A stretch of DNA of 64,000 nucleotides from Hallella multisaccharivorax DSM 17128. GTDB lineage: Bacteria > Bacteroidota > Bacteroidia > Bacteroidales > Bacteroidaceae. This document shows, in pieces, positions 32,412-40,525 of this stretch; position 1 is the first letter of the stretch; each line of letters begins with the position of its first letter. The notes below the pieces were generated by a model, which worked only from the letters and a program-made list of their open reading frames with translations, was not told the DNA's origin and searched no databases. The stretch lies in NCBI RefSeq assembly GCF_000218235.1, contig NZ_GL945017.1, positions 2,526,902 to 2,590,901 on the forward strand. Direction: 5' to 3'. The position numbers and the translations under genes are program-made.

Positions 32412-35399
32412 ATGCAGCAAACTACATTTACAAAAAGAATCCTGCTTTTTGTCGCAACCATTCTTTGTCAATTGTCTGTGTCTGCACAGTCAAAGGTGGG
32501 AGGCACCGTCAAGGACCAGAACGGTGAGCCTGTCATCGGAGCGAGCGTGCTTGTGAAAGGCAGCAGCATGGGAACCGTGACCGACATTGACGGTAACTTC
32601 ACCCTTGACAACATCAAGGGCAATGCCACCCTTGTTGTCTCCTACATCGGCTTTTCCTCACAGGAGATAGCCGTCAACAACCGCACGAAAATCAATGTCA
32701 CCCTTACCGAAGAAAACAACCAGCTCAACGAGATCGTGGTCGTGGGCTACGGCACCATGAAGAAGAGTGACCTCACGGGCTCTGTCAGCGACCTGCAGTC
32801 TAAAGACTTCAACAAGGGCTTGGTGACCTCACCCTCCGACCTGCTGCAAGGCCGCACGGCCGGCGTCAACATCACCTCCAATGGTGGAGAGCCCGGTGGC
32901 GGCGTGACGGTACGCGTACGCGGCAGCAACTCCATCCGGTCGGGTCAGGACCCGCTCTATGTCATCGACGGCGTGCCACTCGATGCCTCCACTGATCTAC
33001 AAGCCGGTGGCGGAAGTATCACGGGTGTGGGCAGCTCCAGCTTCACCAACCCGCTGAACTACATCAACGCCGACGACATCGAGACCATCACCGTGCTCAA
33101 GGACGCCTCCGCATCGGCCATCTACGGCTCGCGCGCAGCCAACGGCGTGGTGCTCATCACTACCAAGAAGAACACACAGGGCAAAGCTCAAGTCAACTAT
33201 TCCGGCTCCGTGAGCGTCTCCTCACTGCCCAAGAAGCTCAGCCTGCTCAACGCCGATGAGTACCGCGCGTTCGCCAAGGCGAAGAATGTGGGCATCACAG
33301 ACCTCAACCACAATACCGACTGGCAGGACGAACTCTTCCGCACTGCCTACTCACATGAGCACAATCTCTCCATCTCAGGCGGCAATGCCGATGGCGGCTA
33401 TCGCGCCTCCGGTAACATACAGAGCAACGACGGCATCATCAAGACCACCGGCATGAAGAAATACACCGCACGCTTCTATGCCCATCAGTACCTGCTCAAT
33501 AACCGCGTGCATTTCGAGGGAAGTGTCACCGACAGCCGTGTCGTGCAAAACAGGGCGCCCTTAGGTGAGAGCGGCGGCTACGAGGGCGACCTCTTGCTCT
33601 CAGCACTCAAGCTCAACCCCACCTTCCCCATCTACAACGAGGACGGTACTTACTATCAGAACTCTTCCAACGTGCGCAATCCCGTCGCTATGCTCAACCT
33701 CACCAACGACGAGACGCAGACCGACCGCATCCTGGCCAACATCGCAGCCACAGTAGACATTGTGAAAGGACTGAAATACAAGTTCAGCTATGCACTCGAC
33801 CGCATGAAGACAAGCCGGCGCATCACGCAGAACCAAGAGTTGGTCTACATGCCGTCAGGCGGTGAGGCATATATTAATAATGTGGAGTCGAAGAACTATC
33901 TCATTGAGAACTATTTCACCTACGACTTCAAAGTGGGCAAGGCTCACTCCTTCAACCTGCTCGCCGGTCACTCCTATCAGAAGTATCACGACTACTGGTA
34001 CAGCATGAGCGAGAACGGTTTCAACGTGAAGAACGTGGACTATCTGAATGACCTGAAATACGGCAACTACAACAACATCAGCGGCAACTCCGACATCCTG
34101 GAGCATGAGCTGCAGTCGTTCTACGGCCGCATCAACTACAATCTCATGGAGAAGTACCTGCTCACTGCCAACTTCCGTTGGGACGGTTCCACCCGCTTCG
34201 GTGAGAACAACAAGTACGGCTTCTTCCCCTCCGTGGCCTTGGCTTGGCGCATGAGTGAGGAGCAGTTCATCCGCGACCTCAACGTGTTCAGCAACCTGAA
34301 GTTCCGCATCGGCTATGGCGTCACCGGCAACCAGGAGATTCCCGACCGTATCTCTCAGATGAAACTCGGCACTGTCACCGGCGCCTTCCTCGACGGTTCC
34401 GGCACACCCACAACGGGCATCACACTGACACGTACACCCAATCCCGACCTCAAATGGGAGAGTACAGGCCAGTTCAACATCGGCCTTGACTTCGGCTTCT
34501 TCAACAACCGCCTCACCGGAAGCATCGACTGGTACAACAAGACCACCCGCAACGTACTGCTGCAGGTCTACTCCATCGCTCCGGCACCTACGACAACAAT
34601 GTGGAGCAACGTCGACGGCATGCACATTATCAACCGCGGCTTCGAGGTCACTCTCAATGCTGACATCATCCGCACGAAAGACCTCAGCTGGAGCGTAGGC
34701 GTGAACTTCGCCACCAACCATAATGAGGTGAAGGGACTACCCATGTCGTACATCTCCGTCGGCTATCCCAGCGGCCCAGGCTTCAGCGCGCCCATCCAGC
34801 ACATCATGAGCGACCAGCCACTCGGTACCTTCTGGGGACCACACTTCCTCGGCTTCGACGAGAAGGGATACAGCATATATGAGAAAGACAAGGACGGCAA
34901 CATCGTCAACCGTGTCATCGGAAACGCACAACCCGATTTCACGCTCAACTTCAACACCACACTCGCCTATAAGGACTGGACGTTAGCACTGAACTTCAAC
35001 GGCATGTTCGGACAGGACATCTACAACAACCTCAACAACGTCATCGGTGACGCCACAGTGTTCGATTCCGGTTTCAACATCACCAAGAAAGCATCACAGT
35101 CGCCCGAGGCCATGGACAATCCTCTCGACTACAGCGACCGCTTCATCGAGGACGGCTCTTTCCTCCGCCTGGCCAACGCGCAGCTGAGCTACCGGCTCCC
35201 CATCAAGCCCAACAACTGGGTCAAGGGCATCACTCTCTCCCTCACTGGCAACAACCTGTTCTGCATCACCAGCTATTCAGGCTACGATCCGGAGGTGGAC
35301 ACTTACCGCGTGACCGACGGCATTCCTGCCATCGGTGTGGGATGGACCAACTATCCCAAGGCACGCAGCTTCACGCTCGGCGCATCCATTAACTTCTAA
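32412..35399 (+). CDS. SusC-family TonB-dependent receptor of the trehalase locus
   Basis: The 995-residue receptor has a signal peptide (MQQTTFTKRILLFVATILCQLSVSAQ), the carboxypeptidase-like domain (VGGTVKDQNGEPVIGASVLVKG to SYIGFSSQEIAV), a plug with the SusC motifs VVVGYGTMKKSDLTGSVSD and QDPLYVIDGVPLD, and a 22-strand barrel that ends GASINF. It imports oligosaccharide across the outer membrane together with the SusD protein encoded next. It lies 73 bp after the trehalase gene on the same strand. The upstream-open frame to 32307 overlaps trehalase and is unlikely. Confidence 0.94.
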   Translation: MQQTTFTKRILLFVATILCQLSVSAQSKVGGTVKDQNGEPVIGASVLVKGSSMGTVTDIDGNFTLDNIKGNATLVVSYIGFSSQEIAVNNRTKINVTLTEENNQLNEIVVVGYGTMKKSDLTGSVSDLQSKDFNKGLVTSPSDLLQGRTAGVNITSNGGEPGGGVTVRVRGSNSIRSGQDPLYVIDGVPLDASTDLQAGGGSITGVGSSSFTNPLNYINADDIETITVLKDASASAIYGSRAANGVVLITTKKNTQGKAQVNYSGSVSVSSLPKKLSLLNADEYRAFAKAKNVGITDLNHNTDWQDELFRTAYSHEHNLSISGGNADGGYRASGNIQSNDGIIKTTGMKKYTARFYAHQYLLNNRVHFEGSVTDSRVVQNRAPLGESGGYEGDLLLSALKLNPTFPIYNEDGTYYQNSSNVRNPVAMLNLTNDETQTDRILANIAATVDIVKGLKYKFSYALDRMKTSRRITQNQELVYMPSGGEAYINNVESKNYLIENYFTYDFKVGKAHSFNLLAGHSYQKYHDYWYSMSENGFNVKNVDYLNDLKYGNYNNISGNSDILEHELQSFYGRINYNLMEKYLLTANFRWDGSTRFGENNKYGFFPSVALAWRMSEEQFIRDLNVFSNLKFRIGYGVTGNQEIPDRISQMKLGTVTGAFLDGSGTPTTGITLTRTPNPDLKWESTGQFNIGLDFGFFNNRLTGSIDWYNKTTRNVLLQVYSIAPAPTTTMWSNVDGMHIINRGFEVTLNADIIRTKDLSWSVGVNFATNHNEVKGLPMSYISVGYPSGPGFSAPIQHIMSDQPLGTFWGPHFLGFDEKGYSIYEKDKDGNIVNRVIGNAQPDFTLNFNTTLAYKDWTLALNFNGMFGQDIYNNLNNVIGDATVFDSGFNITKKASQSPEAMDNPLDYSDRFIEDGSFLRLANAQLSYRLPIKPNNWVKGITLSLTGNNLFCITSYSGYDPEVDTYRVTDGIPAIGVGWTNYPKARSFTLGASINF

Positions 35400-35412
35400 A
35401 TGCGATATCACT

Positions 35413-36951
35413 ATGAAAAAGATATATTTGGCCGCAGCCCTGGCCATGGGAATGATGTTTACGGGTTGCTCAGATCTGGCGGAGAAAGTGCTCAACGAGC
35501 AGGACAACTCCACCATTGTCAACAACAAGGACAATGCGGCCATGCTGGCCGCGCCTGCCTACGCCTCCATCAGAAACCTGATGAGCGAGGGCAGTGTTTG
35601 GAGAATCACGGAGGTGACCACTGACGAGTGCTGTTATCCCACCCGCGGCTCCGACTGGAACGACAAGAACAACCGCGACGTCTTCCATCACACCTACGAT
35701 GCGGAGAACACCATCGTCAGGCAGGCATGGAACGACCTGTTGGAAGGCATCACCAGGTCAAACCTCGCGCTCAACTATCTCAACGCCCTCGAACAGACGG
35801 AAGACGTGAAGAACTACACCAACGAAGTGAAGTTTATCCGCACCCTGCACATGTTCTATCTCACCAACTATTTCGGACACTTCCCCATGCGTGAGAGCCA
35901 TGAGACCGACTACAAGACCAAGCCGCAGATTCTCAACCGCGCGGCCGCCACAGAGCGTATCATCAAGGAGCTCACCGACGTCATTCCCAGCCTCAAACAG
36001 AAGGGCGAGGTGCCTTACGGCCGCATCACCAAAGCCGCCGCACAGCAGCTCTTAGCACACGTCTACATGGACTACGGCATCTTCACCGGAACCAAAGAGG
36101 GCAAGTATGATGAGGTTATCAGCCTCTGCAACGAGGTCATCAACTCCGGAAAATACAAGCTCGCCGACGACATCTGGAAGCTCTACCTCAGCGACAACGC
36201 CAAGTACGCCGACCAGACCGAAGCCGTGCTGCCCATCATCTATGACCAGAAGGCCGGCATCTCCGGCAACTCCTGGCTCAACGTCACCCTACATTACAAC
36301 ATGACTTTCAACAACTTCACCTCCTTCTGGAACGGCGCATGCACCACATCCGACTTCCTCAAGCGTTGGGACCCTGCGGATCCCCGCTACAAGGACGACC
36401 GCCTCAAGGCGCAGACAGGCTTCAACCTCGGCATCATCGAAGGACAGCAGTACGACCGCCAGGGCCATCCGCTCAAGGATCGTCAGGGCAATCCGCTGAT
36501 CTTCACACGTGACTTCAGCGTGGAGAACTCCAACGAGGCACAGGGCGTGCGACTGGTCAGATACGCGCCCAACCCCGACTACACCTACGGCTCAGGCAGC
36601 GACAACGACGTGATGTTCTTCCGCTACAGCGACTTCTACCTGTTGCGCGGCGAGGCCAAGCTGCGCAAAGGCGACACTGCAGGCGCTCTGCAGGACATCA
36701 ACACTATCCGCAAGATTCGAGGCGTGAAAGAGTACACGGCTGCCGAGCTCACCCTTGACAAGTTCTTCGCCGAGCGCAGTTTCGAGTTCTACTGGGACGG
36801 TGCGTGGAGCCGCGACGACGCAGTGCGCTTCGGTCACTACTGCGAGGCACGGCAGAATGTGGAGGCTTGCAATGAGACCCGCATTCTGTTGCCCATCCCC
36901 AACACGGCACGGGAAGCCAACGACGAGCTGCAGCAAAACCCTGGTTATTAA
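35413..36951 (+). CDS. SusD-family surface lipoprotein of the trehalase locus
   Basis: The 512-residue lipoprotein has a type II signal peptide with lipobox cysteine (MKKIYLAAALAMGMMFTGCS, C19). It shows the SusD/RagB helical pattern (RQAWNDLLEGITRSNLALNYL, FIRTLHMFYLTNYFGHFPM), a DFYLLRGEAKL TPR segment and the family ending LLPIPNTAREANDELQQNPGY. It binds glycan on the cell surface and caps the SusC barrel. It starts 13 bp after the SusC stop. The long insert IFTRDFSVENSNEAQG is ordinary variation. Confidence 0.94.
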   Translation: MKKIYLAAALAMGMMFTGCSDLAEKVLNEQDNSTIVNNKDNAAMLAAPAYASIRNLMSEGSVWRITEVTTDECCYPTRGSDWNDKNNRDVFHHTYDAENTIVRQAWNDLLEGITRSNLALNYLNALEQTEDVKNYTNEVKFIRTLHMFYLTNYFGHFPMRESHETDYKTKPQILNRAAATERIIKELTDVIPSLKQKGEVPYGRITKAAAQQLLAHVYMDYGIFTGTKEGKYDEVISLCNEVINSGKYKLADDIWKLYLSDNAKYADQTEAVLPIIYDQKAGISGNSWLNVTLHYNMTFNNFTSFWNGACTTSDFLKRWDPADPRYKDDRLKAQTGFNLGIIEGQQYDRQGHPLKDRQGNPLIFTRDFSVENSNEAQGVRLVRYAPNPDYTYGSGSDNDVMFFRYSDFYLLRGEAKLRKGDTAGALQDINTIRKIRGVKEYTAAELTLDKFFAERSFEFYWDGAWSRDDAVRFGHYCEARQNVEACNETRILLPIPNTAREANDELQQNPGY

Positions 36952-36997
36952 CCCATACCAACACCGGAGGGACGCGTCAAAGACAACCATTTGGCAC

Positions 36998-37147
36998 GTC
37001 CTCCCCCTTCATTTCCATGATGCACAGACGTTCCATCTCCCTAAAGACATCCGGCAAGCCAAGGTCAACGGCACGCTGACCACGACACCAGACAGCGTCA
37101 TCACGCTCAAAGGAAAAGAAAACACCATTGAATATCGCACACTATAA
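36998..37147 (+). pseudogene. Possible C-terminal remnant of a secreted enzyme
   Basis: Between SusD and the GH65 gene an open frame ends at 37147 with the sequence FHLPKDIRQAKVNGTLTTT and ITLKGKENTIEYRTL. This looks like a C-terminal beta-sandwich strand pair of a glycoside hydrolase rather than random sequence. It has no plausible start and its upstream part overlaps the SusD end out of frame. It may be the leftover of a deleted enzyme gene, or chance. I do not recognise the family. Confidence 0.3.
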
Positions 37148-37157
37148 AACAGCAACC

Positions 37158-39191
37158 ATGAAACATCTACTCATCCTCCTCTCCTGCCTCCCATGGCTCA
37201 CCGCCCTGGCACAGGACCCCTGGAACATAGAAGCCCGCCACATCGACCCATCCAACTATTACGGCGAGACGGTGGCCAACGGCATGTTGGGCATCGTGTC
37301 CAGCCCTAAGCCGCTGAAGACCAGCAACGTGGTGCTGGCCGGAAGTTACGACAAATTCGGGCGCGGCGAAGTGAGCAACTTCCTTGCAGGGTTCAACTTT
37401 CTCGACACCGATCTCTACATCGACGGCACATTCATCGACAACGCCACCATCACCGACTACCGACAGACGCTCGACATGCGGCACTCTGCCTTCCGCGGCA
37501 TCTTCACACTCAAGGGAAAGGCTCAGGTGACCTACACCGTCTACGCCCTGCAGCAGCTGCCCTTCTGCGGCATGATGACCGTGGACATTAAGCCGCTCTC
37601 CGACATCACCATCCGCGCGGTAAACAAGCAGCTGCTCCCCGAAGCCTACCAGTCGCCCAAGCCGCACTTCCAGCCCTTCGACGTCAACGGCAAGGAGTTC
37701 CGCCTGATGTCCACCGAAGCACAGAGTCCCACGGGCAAGCTGACCATCGCCGCCTGCTCTGAGTTTCTCTTCCCCGCAGACAACGCGCGTCCGAACATCA
37801 CGGCAGAAAACATCACCGGCGGCATCGCCCAGCAGTTCAGCCACAGTCTGAAGAAAGGACAGGCCTGGCGTTTCGTCGTAGCCGGCTCCACCATGTCCAC
37901 AGCCCATCACTCTGACCCTATCAATGAGGTCAAGCGCATGGCCATCACCTGCCAGCTCGACGGTGTGGACAGAATCGTCGCGCGGCACCTTGCCCTCTGG
38001 GGCGGACTGTGGAAGAGCGACATACAGATTGACGGCGACCCGCAGTCACAGCAGGACATCCACGCCATGATGTACCATCTCTATGCCTTTCTGCGCCCCC
38101 ACTCGCGCATGAGCGTCTCGCCCATGGGTCTCTCAGGCAACGGCTACAACGGCCATGTCTTCTGGGATGCCGACACCTGGATGTTTCCCCCGCTGCTTCT
38201 GTTGCAGCCCGACCATGCCCGGTCGATGGTTGACTACCGCTATGACCGCCTCGCCACCGCCCGCCGCTACGCGTTCATCCACGGCTACCGCGGCGCGATG
38301 TTCCCGTGGGAGAGTGCCGACACAGGCTTCGAGGACACTCCCGTCACCGCCCTCACCGGACCCTACGAGCACCATATCTCAGCCTGCGTGGCCTTGGCAG
38401 CTTGGCAGTACTACTGCGTCATGCACGATGCTGACTACCTGCGGCAGGAAGCTTGGCCGATACTCTGTCAGACGGCCGACTTCTGGGTCAGCCGTGTGGA
38501 GAAGGCAGCCGACGGCTACCACATCAACAACGTGGTAGCGGCCGATGAGTGGGCCGAGAACGTCGACGACAACGCCTTCACCAACGGCGCCGCACGGCAG
38601 AATCTGCTCTCAGCCATCAAGGCCGCACGGATTCTCAGACTTGACAGCCGCCCCGAATGGCAGCATGTGGCCGACAGCCTGGTGTTCATCGTCAAGGACG
38701 GCGTGACCATGGAGCATGCCGCCTATCACGGTGAAGACATCAAGCAGGCCGACGTCAACCTGCTCGCCTTCCCCCTGAAACTCATCACCGACCGCCAACA
38801 GACGGAGACCGACCTGGCCTACTATGCCCGTCGTGTGCCCGAGAAAGACACGCCGGCCATGACGCAGGCTATGTTTGCCCTGCTCTATGCGCGGTTAGGC
38901 AATGCCGACCTCGCCTGGCACTACTTCAAAGACAGCTACCGGCCCAATCAATTGCCGCCCTTCGGCGTCATCGCTGAATGCAAGGGAGGCACCAATCCTT
39001 ATTTCATCACGGGAGCCGGCGGCGTGCTTCAAGCCATGCTGATGGGATTTGGCGGCATCGACATCTCCTACGACGCCGGCAGCCTCACACAGGTACCGTC
39101 CGTGCTGCCACGCCACTGGCGGAAGCTGACCATCACCAACGTCGGACCGGAAGGAAAAACGTTCACCGTGGAGAATACATCAAGAAAATAA
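37158..39191 (+). CDS. Secreted GH65-family enzyme, probably a hydrolase
   Basis: The 677-residue protein has a signal peptide (MKHLLILLSCLPWLTALAQ) and the GH65 layout: N-terminal beta-sandwich, (alpha/alpha)6 barrel and C-terminal beta-sheet. FWDADTWMFPPLL near 334 is the substrate-site motif. ADEWAENVDDNAFTNGAA near 461 holds the general acid Glu, where phosphorylases read PDEYHE. KQADVNLLAFPL follows. Phosphorylases of this family carry a Ser-Ser phosphate-binding loop (HxSSLS) near the end; here the place is FITGAGGVLQAMLMGFGG and a Glu sits just before it in AECKGG (about 606). That arrangement fits the known hydrolases (acid trehalase, kojibiose hydrolase), so hydrolysis is inferred. 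A target such as trehalose or kojibiose-like linkages is likely, given the GH37 partner. Confidence 0.85.
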   Translation: MKHLLILLSCLPWLTALAQDPWNIEARHIDPSNYYGETVANGMLGIVSSPKPLKTSNVVLAGSYDKFGRGEVSNFLAGFNFLDTDLYIDGTFIDNATITDYRQTLDMRHSAFRGIFTLKGKAQVTYTVYALQQLPFCGMMTVDIKPLSDITIRAVNKQLLPEAYQSPKPHFQPFDVNGKEFRLMSTEAQSPTGKLTIAACSEFLFPADNARPNITAENITGGIAQQFSHSLKKGQAWRFVVAGSTMSTAHHSDPINEVKRMAITCQLDGVDRIVARHLALWGGLWKSDIQIDGDPQSQQDIHAMMYHLYAFLRPHSRMSVSPMGLSGNGYNGHVFWDADTWMFPPLLLLQPDHARSMVDYRYDRLATARRYAFIHGYRGAMFPWESADTGFEDTPVTALTGPYEHHISACVALAAWQYYCVMHDADYLRQEAWPILCQTADFWVSRVEKAADGYHINNVVAADEWAENVDDNAFTNGAARQNLLSAIKAARILRLDSRPEWQHVADSLVFIVKDGVTMEHAAYHGEDIKQADVNLLAFPLKLITDRQQTETDLAYYARRVPEKDTPAMTQAMFALLYARLGNADLAWHYFKDSYRPNQLPPFGVIAECKGGTNPYFITGAGGVLQAMLMGFGGIDISYDAGSLTQVPSVLPRHWRKLTITNVGPEGKTFTVENTSRK

Positions 39192-39204
39192 GACCTTTCT
39201 CTTT

Positions 39205-39239
39205 GACGCGTTGCGACTGCACTTCTGTCGCAACGCGTC
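39205..39239. terminator. Perfect 13-bp hairpin after the GH65 gene
   Basis: GACGCGTTGCGAC (39205-39217) pairs with GTCGCAACGCGTC (39227-39239) around a 9-nt loop, 14 bp beyond the GH65 stop. Its right arm runs into the 22-bp repeat array. It probably ends the trehalase operon. Confidence 0.6.
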
Positions 39240-39325
39240 TACACTTTAGTCGCATTGCCTCTACGCCGTTATCGCATCGCCTCTACGCCGTTATCGCATT
39301 GCCTCTACGCCGTTATCGCATTGCC
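39236..39325. repeat. 22-bp intergenic tandem repeat, site 5
   Basis: Four units follow the hairpin head to tail: one diverged (CACTTTAGTCGCATTGC type), then three nearly identical CTCTACGCCGTTATCGCATTGC copies. They lie between the convergent GH65 and AraC genes. Confidence 0.85.
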
Positions 39326-39392
39326 ACAGCAATCCTGCCCAACGATGATGCATACACGAAACAAATTCAAAAAATATGAGTTTTTTGCCTGT

Positions 39393-40304
39393 TCACCCCG
39401 TATTGGAAGTAGTGCCCCTATGACGTCTACAGCTTCTGTTTCTTTCTGGAGAACTGTTTCTCCTGTATTCTAAGGGCGACTTGCCTACCATTTTCCTGAA
39501 CAGCCTGTTAAAATAAGAGCTGTCGTAGTAACCAAGCTTGTCGGCAATCTCCTTCACGGGAAGATCGGTGGTAACGAGCAGAATCTGGGCCAGTTCTATT
39601 TTATAACTGATAATGTAGGCATTGGGCGTAATGCCCATCTGCTGCTTGAATACGCGAATGAAATGAGCCTCGGACATACAGGCTATGTCAGCGAGTTTCC
39701 CTAACTTAAAGGATTCCTCATGTCCCTGATGTATATAGGTAATCACATGCTGTATCCGTCTGTCAATGGCATCATGCTTAAAGTGGGCTTTCTCCAGAAA
39801 CCTTGAGATCAGGATGAGTATAATGCCGCGCGACTCGGTCTTGTCAGAAAAGTGGCCTTGCATACTCGTTCCAATGTTCTGAAGCAGGGTGGACTGATTG
39901 TCATACATATCCGGATTGGTGATCGACAACCTGAGTTTGGGATTGATCACGACGAGTCGCCTGAAGAGCTCGATGTCGTATTGTTTAGCCTCTACCTCAA
40001 CAGGATATTCCAACTCTTCCAGAAAACGGAAGTTGGAGCCCGGCTGCTCGTAAATGTGAAGATAGTAGTGATTGAACCTCCCGTCAGAAATCTCGTCATG
40101 GAGGGTGAACGGAGGAATGAAATAAAGATATCCCGGGCGGAGGACAACTTCCTTTTCCTTGAATGCTATTTTTGCACTCCCTTCAGTGACACAGTAGAGC
40201 CTGCCGAACGGGCTTCTTACCTTTGGCCAGTTCCAGTCCCCATCTTGCTCTGAATAACCGATATTCAGCGTAATCAAATGTAGGTCTTCGATATTCAAGT
40301 TCAT
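39393..40304 (-). CDS. AraC-family transcriptional regulator
   Basis: The 303-residue protein has an N-terminal cupin-like sensing domain (FGRLYCVTEGSAKIAF, LRPGYLYFIPPFTLHDE) and a C-terminal double helix-turn-helix of AraC type. HTH1 is FKLGKLADIACMSEAHFIRVFKQQMGI and HTH2 is PVKEIADKLGYYDSSYFNRLFRKMVGKSPLEYR. A basic tail of about 20 residues follows the usual end. It is divergent from the second SusC/SusD pair and probably controls it in response to the imported sugar. A minus-strand -7 box TATTTTTG lies at 40316-40309, only 5 bp before the start codon. Confidence 0.9.
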   Translation of the reverse strand: MNLNIEDLHLITLNIGYSEQDGDWNWPKVRSPFGRLYCVTEGSAKIAFKEKEVVLRPGYLYFIPPFTLHDEISDGRFNHYYLHIYEQPGSNFRFLEELEYPVEVEAKQYDIELFRRLVVINPKLRLSITNPDMYDNQSTLLQNIGTSMQGHFSDKTESRGIILILISRFLEKAHFKHDAIDRRIQHVITYIHQGHEESFKLGKLADIACMSEAHFIRVFKQQMGITPNAYIISYKIELAQILLVTTDLPVKEIADKLGYYDSSYFNRLFRKMVGKSPLEYRRNSSPERNRSCRRHRGTTSNTG

Positions 40305-40381
40305 TATGCAAAAATAATCAAAATATCAATATAATACCATTTATCAGCAATATATTCCATCTCCATTAACACATTCCGTTA

Positions 40382-40389
40382 TATCTTTG
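40382..40389 (+). promoter_or_regulatory. -7 element upstream of the second SusC gene
   Basis: TATCTTTG matches TAnnTTTG. No -33 TTTG is visible at the expected distance, so activation by the divergent AraC protein would make sense. The leader to the ATG at 40526 would be about 130 nt. Confidence 0.4.
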
Positions 40390-40525
40390 CAACGTCATTA
40401 AACCTATATGTTCTTTCACATGACAACAACGCCGCATACTGATGGCCAGCCTTATACCCCTGTTATCAGAGATATATCGGAGCCGTTTCTATTATTATCA
40501 AAATCATTCATTAATAAACCTATTT

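Noticed and set aside
33855..34721. 288-codon open frame on the minus strand
   Set aside because: Antisense to the SusC gene of the trehalase locus, with no supporting feature.
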